NCBI GenBank assembly: GCA_004000625.1
Contig: SAUS01000012.1
Location: 1-39,913 of the forward strand
DNA: 39,913 nt
Origin: Candidatus Cibiobacter qucibialis
GTDB taxonomy: Bacteria; Bacillota; Clostridia; Oscillospirales; Ruminococcaceae
Direction of reading: 5' to 3'
Each line of letters begins with the position of its first letter. The first letter of the stretch is position 1. The notes beneath the pieces were generated by a model, which saw nothing but the letters and a program-made list of their open reading frames with translations, was not told where the DNA came from and did not search any database. A program made the translations under genes and the position numbers. Shown here piece by piece: positions 23,512 through 32,368 of the stretch.

Positions 23512-23967
23512 ATGACAACAGAGAACATGAAGGCACTGCTGGATGCCTGTTACCAGGCAAAGCGGGTGCGGGAGCTGCTGCCGGCGCTGCCAAAAGGGGT
23601 CAGCCCTTCTTATATTCACTATCTGGATACCATCGAGGAACTGGAACGCCGCGGCGTTCGGGTAAAGGTTTCGGACATCAGCGATGCGCTGAACTTGCCG
23701 CGCCCCGGCGTTACGCGCACGGTCAAAGAGATGGAGGATAAAGGTTACCTGAAAAAAATCGCATCGGAGCAGGATGGCCGCGTGACCTACCTTTCTATTA
23801 CGGAAAGCGGCCGCCAGCTTTCGCAGGTGCACAACACCGAGTTCTTTGCGCAGCTGGCGCCGCTTGTGGCTGACATTTCGGATGCGGATGCAGCCTGCAC
23901 GGTCCAGACGATTGAAAAGATATACAAAATCATGTCGGAAAGGAAAAATTCACTTGAACACAGATAA
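23512..23967 (+). CDS. MarR family transcriptional regulator
   Basis: 151 residues, typical MarR length. Winged HTH at about 45-110: VKVSDISDALNLPRPGVTRTVKEMEDKGYLKKIASEQDGRVTYLSITESG, including the DGR wing. ATG at 23512 follows AAGGAGG. It overlaps the MATE exporter gene by 14 bp, the usual local repressor and pump arrangement; a dyad over its own -10 box suggests autorepression lifted by a drug or metabolite. Confidence 0.92.
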   Translation: MTTENMKALLDACYQAKRVRELLPALPKGVSPSYIHYLDTIEELERRGVRVKVSDISDALNLPRPGVTRTVKEMEDKGYLKKIASEQDGRVTYLSITESGRQLSQVHNTEFFAQLAPLVADISDADAACTVQTIEKIYKIMSERKNSLEHR

Positions 23968-25309
23968 AACAGATTTTACGCAAGGGAGCATTTTAAAAAA
24001 ACTTTCCCTTTTTATGCTGCCGGTACTCGGAGCTTTGGTGCTGCAGGCGGCATATGGCGCGGTTGACCTGCTGGTGGTGGGGCACTTTGGCTCCACGGCG
24101 GGGCTTTCGGCGGTTTCTACCGGCAGCCAGCTGCTGAACCTGGTCACCTTTGTGGTAACACAGCTTGCCATGGGCGTTACGGTTTTGATCGCCCGCTATA
24201 TTGGTGAGAAGAAACCCCAGCAGATCGGGGCGGTGCTTGGCGGTGCCGCGGTGGTGTTTGCCATTATGTCCGTGGTTCTGTTTATTTTGCTGGTCGTATT
24301 TGCACGGCCCATTGCGGTGCTGATGCAGGCTCCGGAGGAAGCCATTGGCCTTACCGCAAGCTACATCCGCATCTGCGGCAGCGGTATTTTCTTTATTGTG
24401 GCATACAACCTGATGGCCGCCATCTTCCGCGGTCTGGGCGACAGCAAATCCCCGTTGTTGTTCGTGCTGGTGGCCTGCATTGTCAACATTGCGGGCGACC
24501 TGCTGCTGGTGGCCGGGCTCAAAATGGATGCTGCCGGTGCTGCGGCGGCAACGGTGCTGGCACAGGCTGTCAGCGTGGTGTTCGCCATTGTAATGCTGGT
24601 GAAGAAAGATCTCCCGTTTACCATCAAAAAATCGGATTTTCGCCTCGACGTACAGTGCCGGAAATTCCTGGAGATCGGTCTGCCGCTGGCCTTGCAGGAA
24701 TTTTTGACCCAGCTTTCTTTCCTGGCGCTCTGCGCCTTTGTCAACCGCCTGGGCCTGGCTGCATCCTCCGGCTATGGCGTTGCCTGCAAGATCGTTAACT
24801 TTGCCATGCTGATCCCCAGCGCGTTGATGCAGTCGATGGCTTCGTTTGTGGCGCAGAATGTGGGTGCGGGCAACCCCAAGCGCGCCCAAAAGGCGATGCT
24901 GACCGGTATTGGGGTGGGGCTGATGTTTGGCTGCGCGGTGTTTGCCCTTGTTATGTTCAGGGGCGACCTGTTGGCGGGCGTTTTCTCCACCGATGCAGAG
25001 GTTGTACAGAAAGGCTTTGAGTACCTGAAAGGCTTTGCACCCGAAACTATTGTGACGGCGATTCTGTTCAGCATGGTGGGTTACTTTAACGGCAACAATA
25101 AAACCCTCTGGGTTATGATTCAGGGCCTGGTCCAGACGCTGCTGGTGCGTTTGCCGATGGCATATTTCATGAGCATTCAGCCGAACGCCAGCCTGACCAA
25201 GATCGGCCTTGCCGCCCCGGTATCTACCACAGTGGGCGTTGTGCTGAACATTGCGTTTTACATGTACCTGAACCGTGCCGAACAGCGCAAACAGCGCACG
25301 GCAGCATAA
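23954..25309 (+). CDS. MATE family multidrug/organic cation exporter
   Basis: 451 residues from the TTG at 23954, which has GGAAAGGAAAA upstream and lies inside the end of marR; the frame is open further upstream but without a better site. Twelve hydrophobic segments in two homologous halves are visible (about 15-225 and 240-445), with MATE features FMLPVLGALVLQAAYGAVDLL near the N-terminus and the charged loop IARYIGEKK. It exports cationic compounds using Na+ or H+ from the cytosol across the membrane. Translational overlap with marR indicates drug- or metabolite-inducible expression. Confidence 0.92.
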   Translation: MNTDKTDFTQGSILKKLSLFMLPVLGALVLQAAYGAVDLLVVGHFGSTAGLSAVSTGSQLLNLVTFVVTQLAMGVTVLIARYIGEKKPQQIGAVLGGAAVVFAIMSVVLFILLVVFARPIAVLMQAPEEAIGLTASYIRICGSGIFFIVAYNLMAAIFRGLGDSKSPLLFVLVACIVNIAGDLLLVAGLKMDAAGAAAATVLAQAVSVVFAIVMLVKKDLPFTIKKSDFRLDVQCRKFLEIGLPLALQEFLTQLSFLALCAFVNRLGLAASSGYGVACKIVNFAMLIPSALMQSMASFVAQNVGAGNPKRAQKAMLTGIGVGLMFGCAVFALVMFRGDLLAGVFSTDAEVVQKGFEYLKGFAPETIVTAILFSMVGYFNGNNKTLWVMIQGLVQTLLVRLPMAYFMSIQPNASLTKIGLAAPVSTTVGVVLNIAFYMYLNRAEQRKQRTAA

Positions 25310-25378
25310 CGGGGAAGTGCAGCATGACACCGCCTGCAAAAGTGAAAAGACAGTCGTTATAATATATCATCATATCAA

Positions 25379-25420
25379 AAAAAGCTGCTGCACCGGGAAA
25401 GCCAGGTGCGGCAGCTTTTT
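25379..25420 (+). terminator. terminator after the MATE gene
   Basis: AAAGCTGC-t-GCACC paired with GGTGC-g-GCAGCTTT, then TTTTGC. Confidence 0.85.
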
Positions 25421-25511
25421 GCATAGAAAGGCAGCAGCAACCAAAGCAGCGGACCTCTATTCCGCTGTCTACACAATGGCGACGAAATGCGCAAAATAAA
25501 TCAACTTAAAC

Positions 25512-25540
25512 TTGATTTTTTGTGCATTTAACGCTATGAT
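25512..25540 (+). promoter_or_regulatory. promoter of the glp operon
   Basis: TTGATT (25512-25517), 17-bp spacer, TATGAT (25535-25540). The 72-bp leader holds a small hairpin AGGATG...CATCCT (25565-25583). Confidence 0.65.
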
Positions 25541-25612
25541 TAAACCAATGGAAACCATGTTGACAGGATGGATTTTTGCATCCTGAATGACCAATACAAC
25601 CGGGAGGTAGTT

Positions 25613-27061
25613 ATGCTGGATGTAGCAATCATTGGCTGTGGTGTGGTTGGTGCAGCTGCAGCGTATGAACTGTCGCACTATCCGCTGCATGTGGCAGTGC
25701 TGGAAGCAGAAAACGATGTGGCGGATGGAACAACGAAGGCAAACAGCGCCATCCTGCACGCCGGGTATGACCCGGAACCGGGCACCCAAATGGCCCGCCT
25801 GAATGTGCAGGGCGTGGCGCTGGCAAAGGAAATCTGCGCCCGGCTGGATGTGCCCTACCGCCAGTGCGGCAGCCTGGTGCTGGCGCTGAGCCAGGCAGAG
25901 CTGCCCCACCTGCAAAAGCTGTACGCGAACGGCGTGGCAAACGGCGTGCCGGGCATCCGGCTGCTGACAGCGGAGGAAACCCTGGCGATGGAGCCGCAGC
26001 TTGCCCCCACAGTGGCCGGGGCGCTGTTTGCCCCCAGCGCAGCCATCGTCAGTCCGTGGGAGTTTGCGCTGGCCATGGCGGAGGTGGCTGTGCGCAACGG
26101 GGTAGAGCTGTACCGCAGCACTCCTGTAACCAACATTAAAAAGATTGACGGCGGCTGGCAGCTGACCACGCCAAACGGCAGCTTTGCGGCCCGCTATGTG
26201 GTCAATGCGGCGGGACTGAACGCCCAGGCCATCCATGAGATGGCTGCGCCGCACACCTTTACACTGGAACCTACCCGCGGGGAATACTATCTGCTGGACA
26301 AAAGCGAAGGCAACCGCGTGAACCATGTGATCTTCCAGTGCCCGAACGAGAACGGCAAAGGGGTGCTGGTAACGCCCACCGTACACGGCAACCTGCTGGT
26401 GGGGCCGAACGCCCAGCCGGTAGCGGGGGATGATACCGCCTGCACGGCAGACGGCCTTGCCTTTGTGGCGGCAGCGGCCAGGCGCAGTGTGCCGGGGATC
26501 CGCTTTGGCGAGTCCATCCGCAACTTTGCCGGTGTGCGCGCCAACGTGGATACCGGGGACTTCGTGATCGGCGAAGCGGACGGCGCGCCGGGCTTTATTG
26601 ACCTGGCGGGCATGAAATCGCCGGGGCTTTCCAGTGCACCGGCTGTGGCAAAAGAGGTAACTAAAATTCTGGCAGCCCACAGCGACCTGCCGGAGCCAAA
26701 GACGGATTATAAGAATGGCCGTACCCGCGTGCGGTTCAAGGAGCTGCCGCCGGAGCAAAAGGCGGAGCTGATTGCCAAAAATCCAGCCTATGGCCGCGTG
26801 ATCTGCCGGTGTGAGACGATCACCGAGGGCGAGATTCTGGATGCCTTGCAGAGCGAGATCCCAGCCGTGAGCATTGATGGCGTAAAGCGGCGGTGCAACG
26901 CGGGCATGGGCCGCTGTCAGGGCGGCTTTTGCGGGCCGCGCGTGCTGGAACTGATCAGCAAAACACTAGGCATTGACCCGTTGGATGTATTGCAGGACAA
27001 GGCCGGCACCAATGTGCTGCTGTGTGAAACCAAAACCGGAAGGGGGTGCAACCATGGTTGA
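25613..27061 (+). CDS. FAD-dependent glycerol-3-phosphate dehydrogenase, GlpA-like with BFD domain
   Basis: 482 residues from the ATG at 25613 (GGGAGG 6 bases upstream). N-terminal FAD-binding IIGCGVVGAAAAYEL (6-20) and DAO-type oxidoreductase fold to about 370, then a C-terminal [2Fe-2S] BFD-like domain with Cys at 398, 400, 428, 435 and 440. It would oxidise glycerol 3-phosphate to dihydroxyacetone phosphate in the cytosol. Followed by an FAD/NAD oxidoreductase (8-bp overlap), a DUF1667 protein and glpK: the arrangement common in anaerobic Firmicutes, where these three are thought to form an electron-transferring complex. An L-2-hydroxyglutarate-oxidase-like activity is an alternative, but glpK favours G3P. 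Confidence 0.85.
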   Translation: MLDVAIIGCGVVGAAAAYELSHYPLHVAVLEAENDVADGTTKANSAILHAGYDPEPGTQMARLNVQGVALAKEICARLDVPYRQCGSLVLALSQAELPHLQKLYANGVANGVPGIRLLTAEETLAMEPQLAPTVAGALFAPSAAIVSPWEFALAMAEVAVRNGVELYRSTPVTNIKKIDGGWQLTTPNGSFAARYVVNAAGLNAQAIHEMAAPHTFTLEPTRGEYYLLDKSEGNRVNHVIFQCPNENGKGVLVTPTVHGNLLVGPNAQPVAGDDTACTADGLAFVAAAARRSVPGIRFGESIRNFAGVRANVDTGDFVIGEADGAPGFIDLAGMKSPGLSSAPAVAKEVTKILAAHSDLPEPKTDYKNGRTRVRFKELPPEQKAELIAKNPAYGRVICRCETITEGEILDALQSEIPAVSIDGVKRRCNAGMGRCQGGFCGPRVLELISKTLGIDPLDVLQDKAGTNVLLCETKTGRGCNHG

Positions 27062-28313
27062 ACTTGTTATCATCGGCGGCGGCCCGGCGGGCCTGGCGGC
27101 GGCGTACAGCGCGTGGCAGCATGGCCTGCGCGATATTTTGATTTTGGAACGCGATGCAGAGCTGGGCGGTATTTTGAACCAGTGCATCCACAACGGGTTT
27201 GGCCTGCATCGGTTTGGCCAGCAGCTTACCGGCCCGGAATACGCCGGGCGCTATATCGAGATGCTGCGCACAACCGGCGTGCGGGTGGAACTGGGCACCA
27301 TGGTGCTGGAAGTGACCCCCGATAAGCAGGTACACTGCGTCAGCCGCAGCAAGGGCTACCAGATCATTCAGGCCAAAAGCATTATCCTGTGCATGGGCTG
27401 CCGCGAGCGCACCCGCGGGGCCATCGGCACCCCCGGCACCCGCCCGGCGGGAATTTATACCGCCGGTGCAGCCCAGCGCTATGTAAATATGGAAGGCTAC
27501 CTGGTGGGCAGACGGGTATTGATTTTGGGCAGCGGCGATATCGGCCTGATCATGGCGCGCCGTATGACGCTGGAGGGAGCCAAAGTGCTCGCCTGCGTGG
27601 AAGTGATGCCTTATTCCGGCGGGTTGACCCGCAACATTGTGCAGTGCTTGCAGGATTTTGATATTCCGCTGTACTTATCCCACACCATTGTGGAAATTCA
27701 GGGCAAAAAGCGAGTGGAAAAAGCCATCGTTGCCAAGGTGGATGAAAACCGCCGCCCTATCCCTGGAACCGAGATGGAGTTTGATGTGGATACCATCCTG
27801 CTCAGTGTGGGGTTGATCCCCGAAAACGAGTTGACCCGCCAGGCAGGTATTGCCATGGACCCCCACACCAAGGGGGCCGTGGTATATGAAAATATGGAAA
27901 CCGAGATCCCCGGTGTATTTGCCTGCGGCAACGTGGTGCATGTGCACGATCTGGTGGATTTTGTTTCCGGCGAAAGCGAAACCGCCGGTGCAGCCGCGGC
28001 AGCCTATGTGCAAAATGGCGAGATAGAAACCGAAACCGCTCTGCCGCTGGCAGCGGGGGAGGGCATTGGCTACACCGTGCCGCAGCATATCCGGCTGGAC
28101 GGCGTGCAGAAAAGCGTGAGCGTATCGTTCCGTGTGCGGCGCAATTATGGGCCCAGCACCATAACGGTGCGCTGCGGACCAAACAAAATTGCCGCCTTTA
28201 AGCGGGAACGCCTGGCACCGGGGGAGATGGAGCACATTACGCTGCCCAAAGCTCTGCTGCAAAAAGCGGACGGCCCGCTGATCGTTGCTGTGGAGGAGGT
28301 GCCGCAATCATGA
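27054..28313 (+). CDS. NAD(P)/FAD-dependent oxidoreductase of the glp operon
   Basis: 419 residues. Two dinucleotide-binding motifs: FAD site VIIGGGPAGLAAAYSA at the N-terminus and NAD site VLILGSGDIGLIMAR around 162-176, with the redox-like CMGCRERTRG near 122-131 and a C-terminal GxxACGNV FAD motif (VFACGNVVHVHDLVDF). It probably passes electrons between the G3P dehydrogenase and NAD or another carrier. ATG at 27054 lies inside the end of the preceding gene (AGGGGG upstream) and its end overlaps the DUF1667 gene by 4 bp. Confidence 0.87.
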   Translation: MVELVIIGGGPAGLAAAYSAWQHGLRDILILERDAELGGILNQCIHNGFGLHRFGQQLTGPEYAGRYIEMLRTTGVRVELGTMVLEVTPDKQVHCVSRSKGYQIIQAKSIILCMGCRERTRGAIGTPGTRPAGIYTAGAAQRYVNMEGYLVGRRVLILGSGDIGLIMARRMTLEGAKVLACVEVMPYSGGLTRNIVQCLQDFDIPLYLSHTIVEIQGKKRVEKAIVAKVDENRRPIPGTEMEFDVDTILLSVGLIPENELTRQAGIAMDPHTKGAVVYENMETEIPGVFACGNVVHVHDLVDFVSGESETAGAAAAAYVQNGEIETETALPLAAGEGIGYTVPQHIRLDGVQKSVSVSFRVRRNYGPSTITVRCGPNKIAAFKRERLAPGEMEHITLPKALLQKADGPLIVAVEEVPQS

Positions 28314-28678
28314 CAGAAACAATAAAAGAGCTGATCTGCATCTGCTGCCCCAAGGGGTGCCATCTGCGGGTGGACACCGCAAATGACTATGCCGTGACCG
28401 GCAATGCCTGCCCCAACGGCGCTGCATACGGCAAAGAGGAACTGACCCACCCCACCCGCATCATTACCAGCACCGTGCGCATTACGGGTGGGCTGTACCC
28501 GCGCTGCCCGGTCAAAACCGCGCAGGCGGTGCCAAAGGAAACGATGTTTTCCGTGATGGCTGCGCTGAATACCGCGGCTCTGCAAGCCCCCGTGCATACC
28601 GGGGATGTGGTACTGCCTAACGTGTGCGGCACCGGCGTGGATGTTGTGGCAACGCGTAACATGGAAAAAGTGGAATAA
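28310..28678 (+). CDS. DUF1667 Cys-rich protein
   Basis: 122 residues. N-terminal ICICCPKGCHLRV (C10, C12, C13, C17) and NACPNGAAYG (C34) resemble the Fe-S-binding head of molybdopterin oxidoreductases; RCPVKT follows later. DUF1667 proteins occur almost only with the two flavoproteins found upstream, as a small Fe-S partner. Start ATGA overlaps the previous stop. A MITE lies between its stop and glpK. Confidence 0.88.
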   Translation: MTETIKELICICCPKGCHLRVDTANDYAVTGNACPNGAAYGKEELTHPTRIITSTVRITGGLYPRCPVKTAQAVPKETMFSVMAALNTAALQAPVHTGDVVLPNVCGTGVDVVATRNMEKVE

Positions 28679-28695
28679 AAACAGCGGGTAGTTAG

Positions 28696-28857
28696 GGCAA
28701 CACCGCACAATTCCCGCCTTACGGCTTAAGCACCGCTTCGGCGGCTGCGGCACGGCATCTGCGTTGCCAAAATGCTTCCAGTATTATCTGCGCTTTTGTC
28801 TTAGCAGCTGCCGCACCTCGCTCGCCGTATCGGCACTTAGAATTGTGCGGTATTGCC
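28696..28857 (+). mobile_element. MITE copy D (162 bp), TSD TTAG
   Basis: Same ends as copy A (right end AATTGTGCGGTATTGCC), flanked by TTAG at 28692-28695 and 28858-28861. It lacks 10 bp in the centre. Inserted within the glp operon, 34 bp before the glpK start. Confidence 0.88.
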
Positions 28858-28891
28858 TTAGCCCCGTTACCCATCAACAGGGAGGTTGAAG

Positions 28892-30385
28892 ATGAGCAGA
28901 TATGTTCTTGCGCTGGATCAGGGTACCACCAGCAGCCGGGCAATCCTGTTTGATAATGAGCAGAATATTATTGCCGTGCGCCAGCGCGAATTTGAGCAGC
29001 TATACCCCCAGCAGGGCTGGGTGGAGCACGACCCCATGGAGATATGGTCCAGCCAATATGGCGTGATGAACGAGGTGGTAGCCCAAAGCGGCGTGGATGC
29101 GCATGATATTGCCGCCATCGGCATTACCAACCAGCGCGAAACCACGATTTTGTGGGAAAAAGCGACCGGCCGCCCCGTTTATAACGCCATTGTGTGGCAA
29201 TGCCGCCGCACTGCACCGTTGGTGGATGAGCTGCTCAGCCAGCCGGGCATGGCAGAGTATATCAAAGAGAATACCGGCCTTGTGCCGGATGCCTACTTTT
29301 CCGCAACCAAAATCAAGTGGATTCTGGACCATGTGCCGGGCGCACGGGAGCGCGCACAGGCGGGAGAAATTCTGTTTGGCACGGTGGATAGCTGGCTGGT
29401 GTGGAAGCTGACCGGCGGCAAGGTGCATGTAACGGACCGAACCAACGCCAGCCGCACCATGCTGTATAATATCCACAAGCTGGACTGGGATGATACACTG
29501 CTGAACGCGCTGGATATCCCCCGCGCCATGCTGCCGCGTGTGACGGATTCCAGCGAAATTTACGGTTACACCGACCTGTGCGGCGTACAGGTGCCGGTGG
29601 CCGGTATTGCGGGCGACCAGCAGGCCGCACTGTTTGGCCAGGGCTGCTTTTCCAAAGGCGAAGCCAAAAACACCTATGGTACCGGCTGCTTTTTGCTGAT
29701 GAACACCGGCGATACCATCTGCCGCAGCAAAAATGGCCTGCTGACCACCATTGCCATCAGCCTGAACGGCAAGGTGGAGTATGCGCTGGAGGGCAGTGTG
29801 TTTGTGGGCGGGGCGGTCATCCAGTGGGTGCGCGATGGCCTGCGCATGATCCAAGAAAGCCGGGATTCGGAGTATTACGCCCAGAAGGTGCCGGATAACG
29901 GCGGAGTGTATATTGTTCCGGCCTTTACCGGATTGGGCGCACCCTACTGGGATATGTACGCCCGCGGGGCCATTGTGGGCATTACCCGCGGCACCACCCA
30001 GAACCATATCATCCGCGCGGCGGAGGAGTCCATCGCTTATCAGAGCTATGACCTGGTGCACGCGATGGAGTTGGATGTGGGCCAGCCCATCACCGCCCTG
30101 AAAGTGGATGGCGGTGCTTCCCGCGACCAGTTTTTGATGCAGTTCCAGGCGGACATCCTGAACAAAACCGTGCTGCGCCCGGCCATCCGCGAAACAACGG
30201 CCCTTGGCGCTGCCTACCTGGCGGGCCTTGCCACCGGCGTGTGGAAAGACCGTGGGGAAATCCGCAGCCTGTGGCACTGCAACATGACCTTTACTCCCAA
30301 CATGGAAGCTCCGAAACGCGAAAAGCTGCTGGCTGGCTGGCACAAAGCCGTGGGCCGAAGCCGCGATTGGGCGGAACACGAGTAG
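28892..30385 (+). CDS. glpK: glycerol kinase
   Basis: 497 residues, the standard length. Phosphorylates glycerol to sn-glycerol 3-phosphate with ATP. Seen: LDQGTTSSRAILFD at the N-terminus, TNQRETTILWEK near 78-89, glycerol-binding R/E/W/D residues within it, NTYGTGCFLLMNTG (about 260-273) and the DGGASRDQFLMQFQAD segment near 405-420, all FGGY kinase signatures. ATG at 28892 follows GGGAGG; a TTG two codons earlier is too close to it. It completes the glycerol operon. The MITE upstream may alter its share of operon transcript. No uptake facilitator gene is present. Confidence 0.97.
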   Translation: MSRYVLALDQGTTSSRAILFDNEQNIIAVRQREFEQLYPQQGWVEHDPMEIWSSQYGVMNEVVAQSGVDAHDIAAIGITNQRETTILWEKATGRPVYNAIVWQCRRTAPLVDELLSQPGMAEYIKENTGLVPDAYFSATKIKWILDHVPGARERAQAGEILFGTVDSWLVWKLTGGKVHVTDRTNASRTMLYNIHKLDWDDTLLNALDIPRAMLPRVTDSSEIYGYTDLCGVQVPVAGIAGDQQAALFGQGCFSKGEAKNTYGTGCFLLMNTGDTICRSKNGLLTTIAISLNGKVEYALEGSVFVGGAVIQWVRDGLRMIQESRDSEYYAQKVPDNGGVYIVPAFTGLGAPYWDMYARGAIVGITRGTTQNHIIRAAEESIAYQSYDLVHAMELDVGQPITALKVDGGASRDQFLMQFQADILNKTVLRPAIRETTALGAAYLAGLATGVWKDRGEIRSLWHCNMTFTPNMEAPKREKLLAGWHKAVGRSRDWAEHE

Positions 30386-30404
30386 GAGTTAGGAGGTAGG
30401 AGTG

Positions 30405-30459
30405 AGCAGCTGCCGCACCTCGCTCGCCGTATCGGCACTTAGAATTATGCGGTATTGCC
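30405..30459 (+). mobile_element. truncated MITE copy F (right 55 bp only)
   Basis: Begins AGCAGCTGCCGCACC inside the element and ends TTATGCGGTATTGCC; the left two thirds are missing. Preceded by the direct-repeat-like GTAGGAGTTAGGAGGTAGGAG. No matching flanks can be tested. Confidence 0.8.
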
Positions 30460-30470
30460 CTAAAAACAAT

Positions 30471-30499
30471 TTGTAGAGGACGATGCTCGCATCGTCCCG
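30471..30499 (+). repeat. TTGTAGRGGACGATGC palindromic repeat, copy 1
   Basis: TTGTAG followed by the perfect hairpin GGACGATGC-tc-GCATCGTCC and CG; shared almost base for base with 39762-39792 on the other strand. Lies directly after MITE copy F. Confidence 0.75.
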
Positions 30500-30609
30500 G
30501 GTGACGGGCTGTATCAAACGTTTTACATGTATCCCCACGATTCAACTTGTGAGCAAATTCCCCGAACCAACTCCAAAACTACTCACATAAAAAACAACCA
30601 CCAAACAAC
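30500..30609. other. intergenic sequence without recognisable feature
   Basis: Between glpK and the membrane protein gene. After the palindrome I see only low-GC, A/C-rich sequence, no gene with a ribosome binding site. Confidence 0.5.
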
Positions 30610-30657
30610 AACAGGCCCACGCCGCAGGAAAACATCCCGGCGTGGGCCTGTTATTTA
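30610..30657. terminator. terminator downstream of glpK
   Basis: AACAGGCCCACGCCG/CGGCGTGGGCCTGTT perfect 15-bp stem, 13-base loop, followed by ATTTAT on the plus strand and GTTGTTTGG on the minus strand. Confidence 0.8.
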
Positions 30658-30662
30658 TCTAT

Positions 30663-30946
30663 GGCAACACCGCACAATTCCCGCCTTACGGCTTAAGCAC
30701 CGCTCCGGCGGCTACGGCACGGCATCTGCGTTGCCAAAATGCTCGATAATGTCGGGTTGCGGTACCCGCATCGTGCTTCGGGGACAAAAGCCCCTCGCAC
30801 TCTGCGACCGCTGCCCCTGCTTCGGTTCGCTGTTTCCGCCACTGGCGGCGCTCACCTTTGCAGCATCCAGTATTATCTGCGCTTTTGGCTTAGCAGCTGC
30901 CGCACCTCGCTCGCCGTATCGGCACTTAGAATTATGCGGTATTGCC
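30663..30946 (+). mobile_element. MITE copy E (284 bp, carries about 112 bp insert), TSD CTAT
   Basis: Outer parts match copies A-D; flanked by CTAT at 30659-30662 and 30947-30950. Between GCTCGATAA and CATCCAGTATTATC it holds about 112 extra bp (roughly 30750-30863) with own small palindromes (GGGTTGCGGTACCCGC, GGGG...CCCC, CCGCCactGGCGG). No reading frame with a start site is convincing. Confidence 0.85.
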
Positions 30947-30972
30947 CTATGGCAATCTGTGACTAAAATGAT

Positions 30973-32265
30973 TTAATTCATGTGCACCAGCTTGGGGTAG
31001 ACCCGCTGCATATAGGAATCGTCGAAATGCTCGTCCAGCAGGGTATCCAGGCTGGTCTGGGCGGCAACGCCCTCCAAACGGGCGTCATAACGAATCAGCG
31101 CGGCGGAGCTGACGATCATATTGACTGCCATAAATACCACCAGGCACCAGGTCAAAATGGTACCGCCGCGGCGGGGCAGGCTTTCAATCAAGCGGTCCAA
31201 CGGCGGGAACAGCACCTTGAACCATGCCACAGCGGCCAGCCCCCAGAAAAAGCAGTACAGCAGATTGATACGCCCGCCCAGGTTGAACGGCAGGGCACTG
31301 TAATCCCAGAATACCGCGCCGAACACGATTTCGGTAAATACGCTGCACAGATACTCGTAAGCACCGCCCAACAGGGTGCCCATGCCGAACAGCCAGAATG
31401 CCGAACGGTCTTTGTACTTGTACAAAACCTGGGTGACCAGCGCAATGGCAAGGCCCCAAACAATAGAGAAAGGTCCCCACACCAGGCTGGAACGGCTCAT
31501 CCAATACCCAGCGGTAATGCGGCAGAAAATCGTTTCGGTGATGTCGCCCAGGAACGCGCCGATTACAAACAGCAAAAAGATTTTGTAAAAGCTGCACCCG
31601 GCAGCAAACACCGTGCTTTTGGTGCGCTTGGGGCGTATCAGGTCCAGCTGCGGGGCTTTGGTGCGCATGCGGCGCTCGGTGCGGTCAAAAATCCACAACC
31701 CCATCCGCAGCGTCAGGTTGGCAAGGCGGTTGTTGACCTCGTCCACTCTGGGCAGCTTGTAGCGCAGGCCGCCCAGGGTCAGTGCGGTGCCCAGCAGATC
31801 AATGACCAGCAAAATGGCAAAGATCCACAACAGAACATGCGCAAGCCCGGCGGGTACCAGCTGGTACAAACGCATCAGCAACGGCACCAGCCACTTGACG
31901 GTTACCAGACCCAGGGCACCCCAGACGACGGAAGCCGAAAGGCAGATGTACCCATCCAGGTTCCATTTGCAGTCAGAGTAATCCCACCAGCGGGTGTGGC
32001 TGTAGTGCTCCAGCAAATGCCCGGCAATCCATTCCACCACCGTGGCATACAGCGCGCTGAACAAAAACAGGAAGAACCACCCGCCGCTTAATTCCCGCAG
32101 GGCAGTGGTGATCAGGCAGCCGGTAATGCCGTAAACCAGGCACAGCGGCCCGTGCAGCACGCCGCGGTCCCGGTACTGGCCCAGCAGCACTGCGGTGGCA
32201 GCAACTTCCAGGCACCAGCCCAGGAACGAAAAGGCCAAAAACAGCCAGAATAGTTGGTATAACAT
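30973..32265 (-). CDS. CmpB-type polytopic membrane protein, duplicated domain
   Basis: 430 residues from the ATG at 32265 (GAGGAG upstream). Two copies of the putative ABC-transporter permease domain CmpB (PF06541 type): FSFLGWCLEVAATAVLLGQYRDRGVLHGPLCLVYG at about 10-45 and IGAFLGDITETIFCRITAGYWMSRSSLVWGPFSIVWG at about 235-270, each followed by three or four membrane segments. A basic loop (RTERRMRTKAPQLDLIRPKRTK) separates them. No ATP-binding partner is adjacent; function in the family is not established. Confidence 0.75.
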   Translation of the reverse strand: MLYQLFWLFLAFSFLGWCLEVAATAVLLGQYRDRGVLHGPLCLVYGITGCLITTALRELSGGWFFLFLFSALYATVVEWIAGHLLEHYSHTRWWDYSDCKWNLDGYICLSASVVWGALGLVTVKWLVPLLMRLYQLVPAGLAHVLLWIFAILLVIDLLGTALTLGGLRYKLPRVDEVNNRLANLTLRMGLWIFDRTERRMRTKAPQLDLIRPKRTKSTVFAAGCSFYKIFLLFVIGAFLGDITETIFCRITAGYWMSRSSLVWGPFSIVWGLAIALVTQVLYKYKDRSAFWLFGMGTLLGGAYEYLCSVFTEIVFGAVFWDYSALPFNLGGRINLLYCFFWGLAAVAWFKVLFPPLDRLIESLPRRGGTILTWCLVVFMAVNMIVSSAALIRYDARLEGVAAQTSLDTLLDEHFDDSYMQRVYPKLVHMN

Positions 32266-32305
32266 AAAAACTCCTCTGTGTGTTGCAGAATCAGCGAACA
32301 CCACT

Positions 32306-32334
32306 ATTCTACAATACCCAAAGGAGTTATGCAA
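32306..32334 (-). promoter_or_regulatory. promoter of the CmpB-type gene
   Basis: Minus strand TTGCAT (32329-32334), 17-bp spacer, TAGAAT (32306-32311). Confidence 0.7.
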
Positions 32335-32368
32335 TATTTTGGCGCAGAATGGTTGAAAATAAGAACCT

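Noticed and set aside
25541..25612. Riboswitch in the glp leader
   Set aside because: Only one 6-bp hairpin is present; too short and simple for a known class.
30405..30948. CRISPR-like array suggested by repeated units after glpK
   Set aside because: The repeats are two MITE copies of unequal length, with no regular spacers.
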